Of a DNA stretch of 64,000 bases, positions 24,408-35,823 are shown one piece after another. The position numbers and the translations under genes are program-made. This DNA comes from Chalara sp. BL73 (taxonomy: Eukaryota > Ascomycota > Leotiomycetes > Helotiales), in contig CAKJVC010000012.1 in assembly GCA_918026815.1 (NCBI GenBank), positions 1,488,001 to 1,552,000 on the forward strand, written 5' to 3'. The notes beneath the pieces were generated by a model. The model worked only from the letters and a program-made list of their open reading frames with translations. It was not told where the DNA came from and did no database searches. Every line of letters starts with the position of its first letter. Within the stretch, counting starts at the first letter, position 1.

Positions 24408-24904
24408 CTTAGTTTGGTATTCTCGTATTGAAGCACCTATTTATCGTCTCACCAGGCTCATAGGATCGTGATCATGACAGAACTGGCGGTCTAGAAATTC
24501 GCTTATTCAGGTCGCGGAAGGTCCCTTTGATACGCGTCTGCAAAGTAGTTCGCGGGGTACAATGTGTGCGCGCAGCGGCTCGTAGACTTCGGAATTGCCT
24601 TTTTCGATAGGCTTAATAGGCAAGTACCATTCGCCCTTCAGTATTGGCCATTTTAAGTGTTGGTTGTAGAGCAATATCGAGTTCAAGGTGGTGGGTGGTG
24701 GGGTTTTGGCCAGGGTGGTGATTGAGTACGTTACTATGTAGGTATAGCAAGACCCCGGGCGTATCCGTATCCGCACGCAAATCCTAACACCTCAGACACC
24801 CACAATTCGGTTATGGGGTGGCTGGGACGGCCTATGAATTCGAAAACAGAAAATCGATTTACTACGCTTATTTTTAGCGATTACCAGTAGAAAATTACCG
24901 GTAG

Positions 24905-25078
24905 TGTCACGACACGCGCTGTGGATCTACAGATACAGAGGGCAACGGTGGTATCATACGAGAATCTATAGCTGAGGAAGGAAGAAGGAGCTCGAGGAGA
25001 GCATGCTATATATACACGAGGCGCTTGGGGAGCTCGCCTAATATGGGTCACGTGTGCTTGGGAGCACGCGAAGTGACA
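24905..25078 (-). repeat. Candidate solo LTR family I (copy I1), 174 bp
   Basis: It runs between TGTCACGACACGCGC and GCACGCGAAGTGACA and matches 57,467-57,640 (+) over its length, including GTATATATAG and CTATAGATTCTCGTAT. TG...CA ends are present but no target duplication is visible. Confidence 0.65.
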
Positions 25079-26267
25079 ATTTGTAAAGAGTCTCCTTTTG
25101 ATAGAACGTGAAATACACAATGATATTCAGAAGGAGTTGGGGATGCCGACAGGCTCTCTATTGCATACATGTGTGATGATTGTTCTAGCAATGTGTGTGT
25201 AATAAGTCTTCAGCGCTAGCGTTCCCGCTTAGTCAGAGACGTGTCAGCTACCCCTGGATTCTCAAATCCTAACATCTACTACTGAGCTTATAATATTCTT
25301 TATACTTATAAAGGGGTCTTATCTAAGCTCTAAGGCCCCACACTAATGCAGGAAATTGTTATCAGCCTTGTGGCTGCTATGGCGCGTAAATTTATCCACG
25401 ATCGCCACGTGGATCTGTACCTCGGATCAAAGCGAGTGACGATTTTGGTTAGTGCGAAACAACCCCGCAATATTTACGCCGTAATTTCAATTATGAAGCC
25501 TTGGCGAGTGATACACGACCTCCCCCCCCTTGTCTTTCCCCAGTTTTTCTTACAATTTTGCAAAACGTCATGTGATTTTTCTACAAAAAGTTACAATTTC
25601 AACTGCTAAGTATATAAAATCAATGGTTAGGGTTAGTTTCGGGGGGTTTGGGGGGTGTCTGACCCCCCATATTAGAGTATATTGTAGGAACAAGTTGAAG
25701 TTGAAGTTGAAGTTGAAAGTTGAAAACAACAAGGGGGGGGAGGTCGTGTATCAATCGCCGAAGCCTTAGGCAAAAAGGACAAAAGTGGCTGGTAGTACTA
25801 TGATGCCTGGTGCGCCACATCCAGCACAGTAATGACTTAATGCCTGGCGTAGTTGGTCCAGGCACGAATATCGTGAACAAAATCTACCCTCAGTTTTTCA
25901 AAGTGCTCAAGAAATTCTGAAAAATTCGTAGACTACGAAAGTTGCCCTGAATATTGCGATTCTAACAACAGCTTTTCCAAATTGTGGTGTTGTTGTGGCT
26001 AAATTTGATTTTGAGCAGTTGTGTGACGATGACAGCGCCAACAGTGCTCATATTGTGACAGAGCGGTGTAGATAGCTTTCACCACTGCGCCAACTGGCCA
26101 AAAAGGCACAAGAACTGATCACAGATCAGTTCGCTATCCTACTATATAGCCAACAGCCTGACCACGCACCGCGTGCGCCACAGCCCTGTCACACATATTT
26201 TTTTTTTGGGCGAACGACCGATTTTGCAAGTGACTGCAGAAGCCTACGAGACACTAGCAAGGTCAAC
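25079..26267. other. Repeat-rich interval upstream of the HET gene
   Basis: It contains the foldback element at about 25,485-25,780 and otherwise AT-rich sequence. A plus-strand frame at 25,346-25,609 is open but partly lies in the foldback arm. No gene is supported. Confidence 0.45.
25485..25780. mobile_element. Foldback or MITE-like element with ~36-bp inverted arms
   Basis: The arms TGATACACGACCTCCCCCCC (25,508 onward) and GGGGGGGAGGTCGTGTATCA (ending 25,754) are inverted copies. Similarity continues outward through CTTSGGCGA to about 25,493 and 25,770. The inside holds GGGGGTTTGGGGGG and a (GTTGAA)n-like run. It is non-coding. No clear target duplication. Confidence 0.55.
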
Positions 26268-28350
26268 ATGGCTCGACTTTGTCAGTCCTGCCAAGAGATG
26301 TTCTTGCAGCCCGAAGTGGAACCTAAGAGTGATCTCAACTCTTTCAGTGCAACTGGCCATCGACGACGCGCAAAAGAAGTGCAAGCATCCGCAAACTCTG
26401 GCTGCCACTTATGCATTATAGTATGGGGGCACCACAGCGTAACGTCACTTCGCAAGCAAAGGGATATGGAGGAGATCGACCTAGTTTGTGGGCTTTCCTG
26501 GGATCCACAAAGAGCAGTGTTTAGTGGCATTGGATACTGGGCTTACGCAGCTGATGGAAGTCTCTATTACAACCTTGCCACCATTGACATGTATCTTCAA
26601 TCGGGTGAGTCACAACTAAAATAGTGTTCATAATGGAAGCTTTACGGTAATGACATCCATAGATATCAAAGTAATGGCACCCAATAGTCTGATGCCACCA
26701 GACACTGAGTCTGAAATCTGCCACACTATCGCACTTAATTGGCTTCGTGAGTGTTACACAAACCACACAGAGTGTCGAGTTGCAAGGAACCCATCACCTT
26801 GGTACCCGACCCGTTTAATTGACGTGAGAACTCCTACCGGGGACCCGAGACTAGTTATTAGAGCAGACATGAATGGTCTCCCAGATGCCCCACACTACGT
26901 CTGTTTAAGCCATCTGTGGGATGCCGGGAGTGTTTTCCCGCTGACAACTGCCAACGAAGATGATTTGAGGCAACAGATCCCATTTGCTGATCTGTCGCTT
27001 ACATTTCAAGACGCAATTCGCTTCACCAGACGTCTTGGAGTACGCTTTCTATGGATCGACTCTCTTTGCATCCTTCAAGACTCCATAAGCGACTGGCGTA
27101 CAGAGTCAGCCCTAATGGATAAAGTCTACGAATACTCAGTCTGCAATATTGCGGCAACAGCCGCTTCTGAAAACTCGGGGGGGTTGTATCAAAGACGAGA
27201 CCCTCGCGTGGTAACCCCTCGCCAGATGCAAATCACACGACAAGGACACATAGGAACATATATCTTTTTCGAGGGTCAAACCTGGAAGAAGTGCGTGAGC
27301 AAGGCTAGCCTGAATAGCCGAGGCTGGGTCTTCCAAGAGCGGTTGTTGAGCCCTCGCACTTTGCATTTTTCGACACAGCTTTTCTGGGAATGCCGGATGC
27401 TTCAAGCTTGCGAGACATATCCTTCTGGTCTTCCTTATGAGCCTTGCTTATCTGGCTGGAGTGGCGAGATTGAAGTTCCTTCTAGCTATAAAAACTGGCG
27501 ACAGGAGATGCAAACGAGCGCGTCAACCTCCTGGAACCAGATTATACAGATGTACACCAGATGTAAATTGACACGACTCTCCGACAGGCTTATTGCTATT
27601 GCGGGAATAGCCCAGAAAATGCAACCATACTTAAAAAGCGAATATCTGGCAGGACTGTGGGAATATGAACTACCCTGCAACTTACTTTGGAACTTGCACA
27701 ATATGGTTCATCATGATCTCAAAGTTTCTAGGCCAGATACATACCGATGTGAGTGTTGCTCAACTGTGACCAATCGCAACCTTACGAGATTCATAGGTCC
27801 GTCATGGTCTTGGGCATCGCTGGATTTTCCGGCAGCCGATATTGAATTACTCGAGAGGGACGATGTTCAAATGGAATTGGCAAAAGTTCTTGAAGTGAAG
27901 ATCGAAAGCCCATCGGAGAAAAGATACAGCCATGTGACTGGAGGCTACGTGCGCCTAGAAGGAAAACTTGGGCAGGTGGACTTCAACACACTCAATAACG
28001 CACCTTGGAGAGGTGACAGGGGCGGACACTGGTCTTACGAATGCTCCTTGGACGTGGATCTCGAATTTTTTGGTCCAGAAACGATGGAGTCATGCCCAAA
28101 TCGCCCATCTCTGTACTGTCTGCCAATTGCAACACACGACAGAGCAAATCCCGAGACGTTAAGCAGTCTCCAAGTGCATTGTCTATTGATGGAACAAGTT
28201 GAGGAGGGCAAAATGAACTTTAGGAGGATTGGTCTGCTGATCGTGTTGATGGACTGGCAATCAGTGGTTGATCCAGAACTACGATGGATTACAGATTTTG
28301 CGGCAGCGAGCCCTTTGGCCCAGAACTTGGATATAGTAACGATATACTAG
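26268..28350 (+). CDS. HET-domain protein (heterokaryon incompatibility type), two exons
   Basis: 674 residues by splicing exon 26268-26604 to 26663-28350 (intron 58 nt, GTGAGT...CATAG). The HET blocks are clear: H-Y-V-C-L-S-H-L-W-D, then F-L-W-I-D-S-L-C-I-L-Q-D-S-I-S-D-W, then R-G-W-V-F-Q-E-R-L-L-S-P-R-T-L-H-F. Upstream the short Cys-containing N terminus (C-Q-S-C-Q; C-H-L-C) is usual for this class. HET domains are TIR-related cell-death modules activated in fungal nonself recognition. Downstream is the usual long C-terminal region with W-S-W-A-S. The frame is intact. The TAG stop is directly followed by LTR-like element H, so the gene may lack its own 3' flank. Confidence 0.88.
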
Positions 28351-28532
28351 TGTAGGAAGTAGGGGTTTACGGATCCACATACGACCCACCAGGTCACGTG
28401 GTCCGCACAACCCCCATTTTGTAGAATCTAGAGTAGAACCTAATACAACAACAATCATTACCATATCCATCAAGAGCAAGAGCGTGGCCTACAAAGTAGA
28501 GCTACGCCTTTTGCCCCGTGGAAGGTAAGACA
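28351..28532 (+). repeat. Candidate copia-like LTR (family H), abutting the HET stop codon
   Basis: It starts TGTAGGAAGTAGGGG and ends GGAAGGTAAGACA. Its 3' half (AGAGCGTGGCCTAC...CTACGCCTTTTGC) resembles LTR G at 41,341-41,528. No duplication is seen, so boundaries are tentative. Confidence 0.45.
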
Positions 28533-30141
28533 CACTTGAACCAACAGTTCTTGAGTCTTGCTCTTTCATTTGCAGCCGAAATAAATGAATTACGCTGTTC
28601 CTGAGCCTAGTCTCTGGCATTGCGGAACGCGGTTGCACCTTGCCGGAAAGTATCAGCATCGCTAATCAAGACCCAACCTTTAACTTGTGTCATGTGGTAT
28701 TCGGTAGATCCATCAGCACTTGCAGTAGGATGAGTGGTGTACAGCTTCAGCGCCCCAGCCCTAGCCCTAGCGTGATAAGCTGTGGAGATAGAGTAGGCAT
28801 TGCCGTCGTAAACAGGCTCATTTTCCTTATACGACTGCAACTTATACATGGCGCGAGCGCCGAGAGCACCGTTACAGCAAGCTTGGCGTTTCGCTACAAC
28901 CGCACTTCCTTCAGGTCCTTTCGCCTCCAAGAAAAAGTTGGGTGCTACCGGGGCTGTTTGATATCCCGTAGGAATAATGAAAGGCCCCAGGTCTTTTTGG
29001 ACCTGCTCATCAATTTCCTCAACGCGAGCCCCATCGTAAAAGTCTGGTTTGCCATCAACAGTAGCACCGCCAGCTATTGGCTCAAGCCGTGTAAATTGCA
29101 GATTCCGTTTGTTTGGAATATTGGAAGTATAACTAACAACCCAAGCCGAACAGGGATCTCGATCCGTGTATCTAGATAGAAGGACTCAGAGGTGTGAACA
29201 ACTATCAATTGTTATAACTAAGAGAACAAACTACAGGCAGAAGAAGGGAAGGAGAGCAGTGCTTTATATACAGGATGCTGGCCAGGGGCCAGTGTAAGCG
29301 AGCCCTGTAGCGTTGGTTGCCAAGCTCTGGAGTGCCGAGCCCTGTGGTAACAGGGGCTAAGCTCTACCGAGCTCTGCAGTGCTTGGCGCCAAGCTCGAGA
29401 TAGGGCCAGGGCCGTGACAGGAAGTGCCACATAATATAGGGACTAAGTCGCTCATTACTTCACTTTCATCAGTTACATCTTCGCTTTTCTGCTGAAAATC
29501 CTCAAAAGCATTATCGGAGAAGCGAGATAGCGAAAGGGAAAGTCTTGGATTAGACAATATTTGATGGAGCTCTGTCGAATTTCCAGGTTTCGACTTCCGA
29601 TTATTGCGGTATATTTTGTTGTCGATAAGGTGTTGTTCGAAATCGTTGTCATAGGCGGAAGATCGCTTGGTTTTCGATAACGCACTCGTCGGCGCTGTAA
29701 ATTTGGTTTGCTTGCTGCCAAAACCTCGGGAGTAGCGGCTTGAACTTATTGTGTGTAAAATATGGACGTCTGCTGGCGCCGGATACTGAAAAGATTAGCA
29801 ACAACCAACAAGCTTTGGCAATTCCAACTTACTCCTCGCAGATCACGCAGGTCTGGACCGCCGTGTCTAGCAAATCTTTTAATCTGCTTCAAAGTACTTG
29901 TTTGGTGTACGTGTTGAGGTGCTGCAACAGGCTGAGAGCGATTGCTTTGACTTACTCTTCGATCAAGCTCTTTCAGTGCTCGACGAGTAAGCCACACTTT
30001 CGATAAACAGTCGTAAAACTCCGCAGAATGGAGCTTGTACCGTTTTGAAAACTGTAGTTCAGACGGACTATTCTTCGTGAGGTCCGTTTCTGCGTGATGT
30101 CTTTTTCGACGAAGCAGAATCTGCTTTCGAGTGTTGGACAT
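28533..30141 (-). pseudogene. Broken member of a widespread fungal family (possible nuclease-like fold), split by solo LTR A3
   Basis: Reading the minus strand from ATG 30141 (an open extension reaches 30480): R-F-A-R-H-G-G-P-D-L-R-D-L-R, an intron near 29.79 kb, then A-Y-D-N-D-F-E-Q-H-L-I-D, then P-I-L-C-G-T-S. LTR A3 (29128-29419) follows. Beyond it come N-I-P-N-K-R-N-L-Q-F, then N-F-F-L-E-A-K-G-P-E-G-S and E-P-V-Y-D-G-N-A-Y. Removing A3 and one GGAAG copy restores the frame perfectly. An in-frame TAG at 28607-28609 cuts ...FRNARD|AQEQR, where relatives usually have Trp or Leu. I remember this family as common and uncharacterised in filamentous fungi; the E-A-K motif suggests a PD-(D/E)XK-like fold, which is an inference. 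Two independent lesions make it a pseudogene. Confidence 0.7.
29128..29419 (-). repeat. Solo LTR family A (copy A3) with 5-bp target duplication
   Basis: It lies between GGAAG copies at 29123-29127 and 29420-29424. The first base pair of the end is mutated (TATAAC for TGTAAC), and the other end is the family's GGCCGTGACA. It is inserted in the pseudogene described above. Confidence 0.85.
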
Positions 30142-30559
30142 TGGAGATTTTGGGCAAGTTAAGGCAACAGGCGAAAAAAGTGAAATCTGGAAGCGTTTCA
30201 AAGCAGGCGGAGTCTGGCGACGTGATGATACTAAGCGCTGCTTTGTTAGGATTTGAGGATCCAGATGGTTGACAAAACGCTCTTGAATGTCTTTGTCTGC
30301 TCGTTCCCAGCCTTTGATTAGGACCGTTCTCCTCCACCAGCTACAGCTACTTCGTATGCACAACTTGCGGGAACACATGTGAAGTGGGTGTGTGATAAAG
30401 ATAATTTCTGTCTCTTTGGAGAAATAGGGATAGGCCAAGTCACGTACAAATGGCACAATGTTCGCAAGTGTGGCCAACACGGCTATTCTTTCTTTCTAGC
30501 ACAAATCAACTGACTTCTCCCTCAGGCACTCAGGCCATTATGGTTGTGCCGAGGCACCG

Positions 30560-30783
30560 TACAAGGCGAATTGGGTGTCGCTGGCCTTTAGTTAATTATT
30601 TTTAGCGGGGTCCATTTCCAAAAATTTGTGGCTGTGCACCTCTGCCCAGTTGTACTCCAAAGGTACCGCTGCTAATTGTCATCGCAGAGGAGAGCCAATT
30701 CTTGGCCATTTCTACACGTCACGATTAAGTTTACAAGTACTGTATACAGTCTGATGACTTTGCGTTAGAAGAAAAACCTTACA
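30560..30783 (+). repeat. Dispersed repeat D (copy 3)
   Basis: It starts AAGGCGAATTGGGTGTCGCT and contains TTGTGGCTGTGCACC and GTCTGATGACTTTG, in the same order as copy 1. It is more diverged in the middle. Confidence 0.6.
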
Positions 30784-31411
30784 GTAGAATTCGATATCGG
30801 CTTCAGTTCCGAACACCAAGATTTTTCAATTGACCCCACGTTTCTCCGCCCATTCTCCCCGCGCTGGGGAGAAACGGAGTGCATGCCTGAGGTTTTGAGC
30901 TTAGAGCATCAGTGCCAGGAGCTCGGACACTACCTAAATCGGCAGACCTAAAGCAGATTCTGGCCTGCTATATCCACATTGCTGACCCTGAGATGCTCCC
31001 TCAGCGTCAACAACAAATCATGGCTCGATCGAGCGTAGATCTTCAATATCCTAGAGAACCAGCTACGATTCCGCTGGAATTATGCGGTGAGCCCTAGCGA
31101 TCGCAGGTCTTGCGCGCTTACGGTGGGGGTTACAGTTGGGCCAGGGTAGAATCTTGGCCCAGGGTAGAGCGTTTCTTGGCGTTTTACCAAGTAATTTTCT
31201 ACCCTGGGCCAAGATTTTTCTGCCCTGGCCCAACTGGAACCCGCTTACGGTGACGCACAACGATACTATAGCCGCGAGGCTGCCGCTCATCTGAGTGCAG
31301 CAGCCTCAATCCAACGTCTCCTCCCAACTCGACGACAACTTCGCATGTATGCCGAGTCGGCAACTCAACGTTCACTGATAATTCTTTCTCTTACGACCTC
31401 TGGTCGAATAA
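30784..31411 (+). other. Unassigned coding-like relic split by a small transposon, upstream of the STAND gene
   Basis: A plus-strand frame (about 30,912-31,095) reads S-A-D-L-K-Q-I-L-A-C-Y then P-Q-R-Q-Q-Q-I. After the 117-bp element at 31,126-31,242 a similar Ala/Arg-rich frame resumes. I do not recognise the family. The last 100 bp probably hold the promoter of the HET-NACHT-WD40 gene. Confidence 0.35.
31126..31242. mobile_element. 117-bp MITE with ~36-bp terminal inverted repeats and 10-bp target duplication
   Basis: The perfect direct repeat GCTTACGGTG flanks it (31116-31125, 31243-31252). The ends GGGGTTACAGTTGGGCCAGG and CCTGGCCCAACTGGAACCC pair, and the arms continue through TCTTGGCCCAGGGTAGA. 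A 9-11 bp duplication and long TIRs suit a Mutator-like non-autonomous element. Confidence 0.75.
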
Positions 31412-34400
31412 ATGCGTCTCCTAGAATTCAACGACGATGGCGAGTTCAGCCTTACCACGTTCTTTGGCGATAAGATTCCCCGGGAATATGCTATACTTTC
31501 GCACACGTGGGGAGCGGAGGAGGTCACTTTTAAAGACCTGATGAATGACACGGGCAAAAGCAAGGCTGGCTACAGCAAAATACGGTTCTGCGGAGAACAG
31601 GCTAAGCGTGACGGCTTGCAATACTTTTGGGTAGACACTTGTTGTATCGACAAATCGAATAGCACCGAACTCACAGAGGCAATTAACTCTATGTTTCGGT
31701 GGTACCAGAATGCGGTCAAATGCTACGTCTATCTATCGGATGTTTCGACAAGGAAGCGGAAAGCAAGTGATCTGTTTTCCGAGTATACTTGGGAATCAGC
31801 TTTTCGAGCAAGCAAATGGTTCACGCGAGGTTGGACCCTTCAAGAGCTCCTTGCGCCAAAAGCGGTTGAATTCTTTTCCCGAGAATGCGACCAACTAGGT
31901 AATAAGAGAACTCTAGAGCAACAAATCCACGAGATTACGGGAATCCCTGCCATAGCGCTTCGAGAATCTTTTTTGTCTCAATTCGACGTCGACGACCGAT
32001 TCTTATGGGCAAAAGGGCGACAGACTACGCGCGAAGAAGACAAAGCATATTCGCTATTTGGCATTTTCGATATCCAAATGCCTCTTCTTTATGGCGAAGG
32101 GGAAAAAAAGGCGTTTTGGCGGCTTCGGGAAGAGATTGACAAACCTTTGAAAGGTAAGCGCAACACGTCGTTTAGCATTTACTAAAACAATTAATGCGAA
32201 CGCTAATGGGCAACACAGAACAAAAACTCGTTCTTAACAGACTACGTTCCGCCGATAACGCCGCGTTCGACTCCCATGACGAAGAACACAATGCCAGGTG
32301 CTACCAGGGCACTCGGGTAGAAATCCTTCGACGGATAGATACCTGGGCTAGCGATCCAGGCGGTGAATACGTATTCTGGCTGAACGGCATGGCGGGCACT
32401 GGCAAGTCTACAATCTCCCGTACAGTAGCCCAAAATTTTGCCGACAAAGGAGACCTCGGCGCCAGCTTCTTCTTCAAGAGAGGCGAAGGCGACCGTGGCC
32501 ATGCACGATTTTTCATAGAAACAATTGCTACCCAGCTCGTCCAAAAAGTACCTTCTTTGGCACCGTATGTTCAAGAAGCGGTCGAGGCCAACCCGGTTAT
32601 CTCCAGGAAAGCTTTAAAGCTCCAATTCGAAAGGCTCGTGTTGCAGCCGTTACGTAAAATACAGAAAGATCCGCAGAAGCTTTCAAGAATAGTGATCGTT
32701 ATTGATGCCCTTGATGAGTGTGACCAAGAAGAAGACATTAGAATTATAATTCGCCTGCTGCCACAAGTACAACATATAACATCAGTACAACTAAAGTTTT
32801 TTTTAACAAGCAGGCCAGAGCTGCCTATTCGTCTTGGTTTCGAAGATATAAACGGTAAATATGAAGGACTAGCTCTCCATCAAATTCCCGAACCTGTTAT
32901 CAAAAAAGACATCTCTATATTCCTAAAGCACGAACTAGCGACAATTCGACATGATTATAACAAATCAGTTAGATCAAACCGGCAACTGCCTGCTGAGTGG
33001 CCTGGCCAAACAAACGTCCAAGTTTTAGTCGAAATGGCTATGCCCTTGTTCATTTTCGCTACGACTGTTTGTCGGTTCATTCGTGACCGAAAATGTGGGC
33101 AACCTAACGAGCAACTTGCTAAAGTCTTGAAGTTTCAGACCAAAAGCCAAGCGTCCAAGCTTGATGCAACGTATCTTCCGGTCTTAAACCAGTTGCTAGT
33201 CGGAGTTACTGAGTCAGAGAAACGAGGTATAGTGGAAGAATTCCGGCACATTGTCGGCTCAATTGTTATTCTTGCCAGCCCTCTTTCCACTACTTCTCTA
33301 GATCGACTACTTGGAGTCTCTAAAGGTACTGTGGATAGTAGAACAGACCTTCTCCATTCGGTTCTAAGCATTCCTTCTTCTCCCAATCACCCTATACGAC
33401 TACTCCATCTATCATTCCGAGATTTTCTCGTCGACACTGAGAAGCGCGGGGTAAACCCCTTCTGGGTAGACGAGAAGCAGGCTCACCAAAACATAGCCTA
33501 CCGCTGTATCAGGCTCATGTTTAGCTCTCTGAAACAAGACATCTGTAGTCTAGAAGCACCTGGCACGCTTGCAACAGACGTCGCAAGCAGTCGAGTGGAC
33601 CAATACCTACCCTCGGACGTTCAATACGCATGTCTTTACTGGATTCAACATCTCCAGAAAAGTAATGCTCGGCTTTGTGACGAAGACCAAGTCCACCAGT
33701 TCCTCCGGGTGCATTTCCTTCACTGGCTTGAAGCCCTTGGCTGGATAGGGAAAGCTTCAGAAGGGATTCTTGCAATACTCTCTTTAGAGGCACTTATTTT
33801 GGTAAGCTTTCTTTACAACCTGCCTGGGAAGCGTTAGTTAACATGTGTATAGGCTGATAGAAGCACTACTTTGCAAGCGCTTATTCATGATGCAAAGCGG
33901 TTCGCTTTATTTAACCGATCAGTAATTGAACAGGCACCGTTACAGCTTTATTGCTCAGCACTCGTTTTCGCACCGGAGATGAGCATTATTCGGAGAGAGT
34001 TCAAAGAGTGTGTCCCTAGTTGGATTCGAAAGCAACCAAAAGTACGAGCAGATTGGGATTCGCCGCTCCAGACACTTGAGGGCCACTCGAGCTACGTCAG
34101 GTCTGTCGCCTTTTCACCTGACGGCAAGCAGGTCGTCTCGGGCTCTTGGGATAATACGGTGCGGCTCTGGGACGCTACAACAGGAGCGCTGCTACAGACC
34201 CTCAACAGCCACTCGAGCCCCGTCACTTCTGTCGCTTTCTCATCTGACGGCAAGCAGATTGTTTCGGGCTCTTGGGATAATACGGTGCGGCTCTGGGACG
34301 CAACAACAGGAGCGCCGCTACAGACCCTCAAGGGCCACTCAAGCCCCGTCACTTCTGTCGCTTTTTCACCTGAAGGCAAGCAAGTTGTCTCGGGTTCTGA

Positions 34401-35823
34401 TGATGCGACGGTGCGGCTTTGGGACGCAACAACAGGAGCGCTGCTACAGACGCTTGAGGGCCACTTTAGCCCCGTCAGTTTTGTCGCTTTTTCACCTGAC
34501 GGCAAGCAGGTCGTTTCGGGCTCTGACGATACGACGGTGCGGCTTTGGGACGCTATAAAAGGAGCACCGCTACAAACGCTCGAAGGCCACTCGAGCTACG
34601 TCACTTCTGTCGCCTTTTCACCTGACGGCAAGCAGGTCGTCTCGGGCTCTTGGGATAAAACGGTGCGGCTCTGGGACGCCACAACAGGAGCGCCGCTACA
34701 GACGCTTGAGGGCCACTCAAGCTACGTCACTTCTGTCGCTTTTTCATCTGACGGCAAACAGGTCGTTTCGGGCTCTTGGGATAAAACGGTGCGGCTCTGG
34801 AACGCTACAATAGGAGCGCCGCTACAGACGCTTGAGGGCCACTCGAGCCCCGTCGGTTCTGTCGCTTTTTCACCTGACGGCAAACAGGTTGTCTCGGGTT
34901 CTGACGACGCGACAGTGCGGCTCTGGGACACCACAACAGGAGCGCCGCTACAGGCGCTTAAGGGCCACTCGCGCCACATTAGTTCTGTCGCTTTCTCACT
35001 TGACGGCAAACAGGTCGTCTCGGGCTCTTGGGATGAAACAGTGCGACTCTGGGACGCCACAACAGGAGCGCCGCTACAGACGCTTTGGGGCCACTCGCGC
35101 GATGTCACTTCTGTCGCTTTTTCACCTGACGGCAAGCAGGTCGTCTCGGGCTCTTGGGATAAAACGGTCCAGCTCTGGAACGCCATAAAAGGAGCGCCGC
35201 AACAGACACTTTTGGGCCACTCGGGCCATGTCACTTCCGTCGCTTTTTCACCTGACGGCAAGCAGGTTGTCTCGGGTTCTGACGATGCGACGGTGCGGCT
35301 CTGGGACGCCACAACAGGAGCGCCGCTACAGGCGCTTAAAGGCCACTCGCGCCACATTAGTTCTGTCGCTTTCTCACCCGACAGCAAGCAGGTCGTTTCG
35401 GGCTCTTGGGATAATACGGTGCGGCTCTGGGACGCCACAACAGGAGCGCCGCTACAGACGCTTGAAGGCCACTCGAACTACGTCAGTTCTATCGCTTTTT
35501 CACCTAACGGCAAGCAGGTCGTTTCGGGCTCTAAGGATAAAACAGTGCGGCTTTGGGACGCAACAACAGGAGCGCCGCTACAAACGCTTGAGGGCCACTC
35601 GCGCCCCGTCAGTTCTGTCGTCTTTTCACCTGACGGCAAGCTGCTACCAACTCTACACGTACGAAATCATTGGCTAGTAGATGGCATCACGAATGTTCTC
35701 TGGCTACCTACTGATTACCGCCCTACTTGTGAAGCTGTCCGGGATGAAATTATTGTTTTAGGACATTCGTCTGGGAGAATTTCATTTCTTCAGATTAAAG
35801 CTGGGCCGAAGCTTGTCATATAG
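31412..35823 (+). CDS. HET-NACHT-WD40 STAND protein (HNWD type, NLR-like)
   Basis: A three-exon gene with introns 32154-32218 and 33802-33852, encoding 1,431 residues. Domains in order: HET at residues about 25-160 (Y-A-I-L-S-H-T-W-G; W-V-D-T-C-C-I-D-K; F-T-R-G-W-T-L-Q-E-L-L-A-P), then NACHT at about 310-480 with P-loop G-M-A-G-T-G-K-S-T and Walker B I-V-I-V-I-D-A-L-D-E-C, then the linker with Y-A-C-L-Y-W-I-Q-H-L, then twelve 42-residue WD40 repeats and a terminal partial one. The tail W-L-P-T-D-Y-R-P-T-C-E-A-V...L-G-H-S-S-G-R-I is shared with the decayed NLR at 52 kb. Proteins of this layout (het-d, het-e and hnwd genes of Podospora) recognise nonself through the WD propeller and trigger cell death through HET. 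No disabling change was found. The ligand is unknown. Confidence 0.92.
34066..35581 (+). repeat. Array of twelve 126-bp WD40 repeats
   Basis: Each unit encodes 42 residues of the form L-Q-T-L-x-G-H-S-x-x-V-x-S-V-A-F-S-P-D-G-K-Q-V-V-S-G-S-x-D. Differences cluster at the residues after G-H-S (S-Y-V-R, S-P-V-T, R-H-I-S, R-D-V-T, G-H-V-T, N-Y-V-S) and at W/D/K before D-x-T-V. Units 7-8 and 10-11 look like a duplicated pair. Confidence 0.92.

Noticed and set aside
34010..35677. Other long open frames over the WD40 array on both strands
   Set aside because: They arise from the 126-bp unit having a length divisible by three and few stops; only one frame gives WD motifs.
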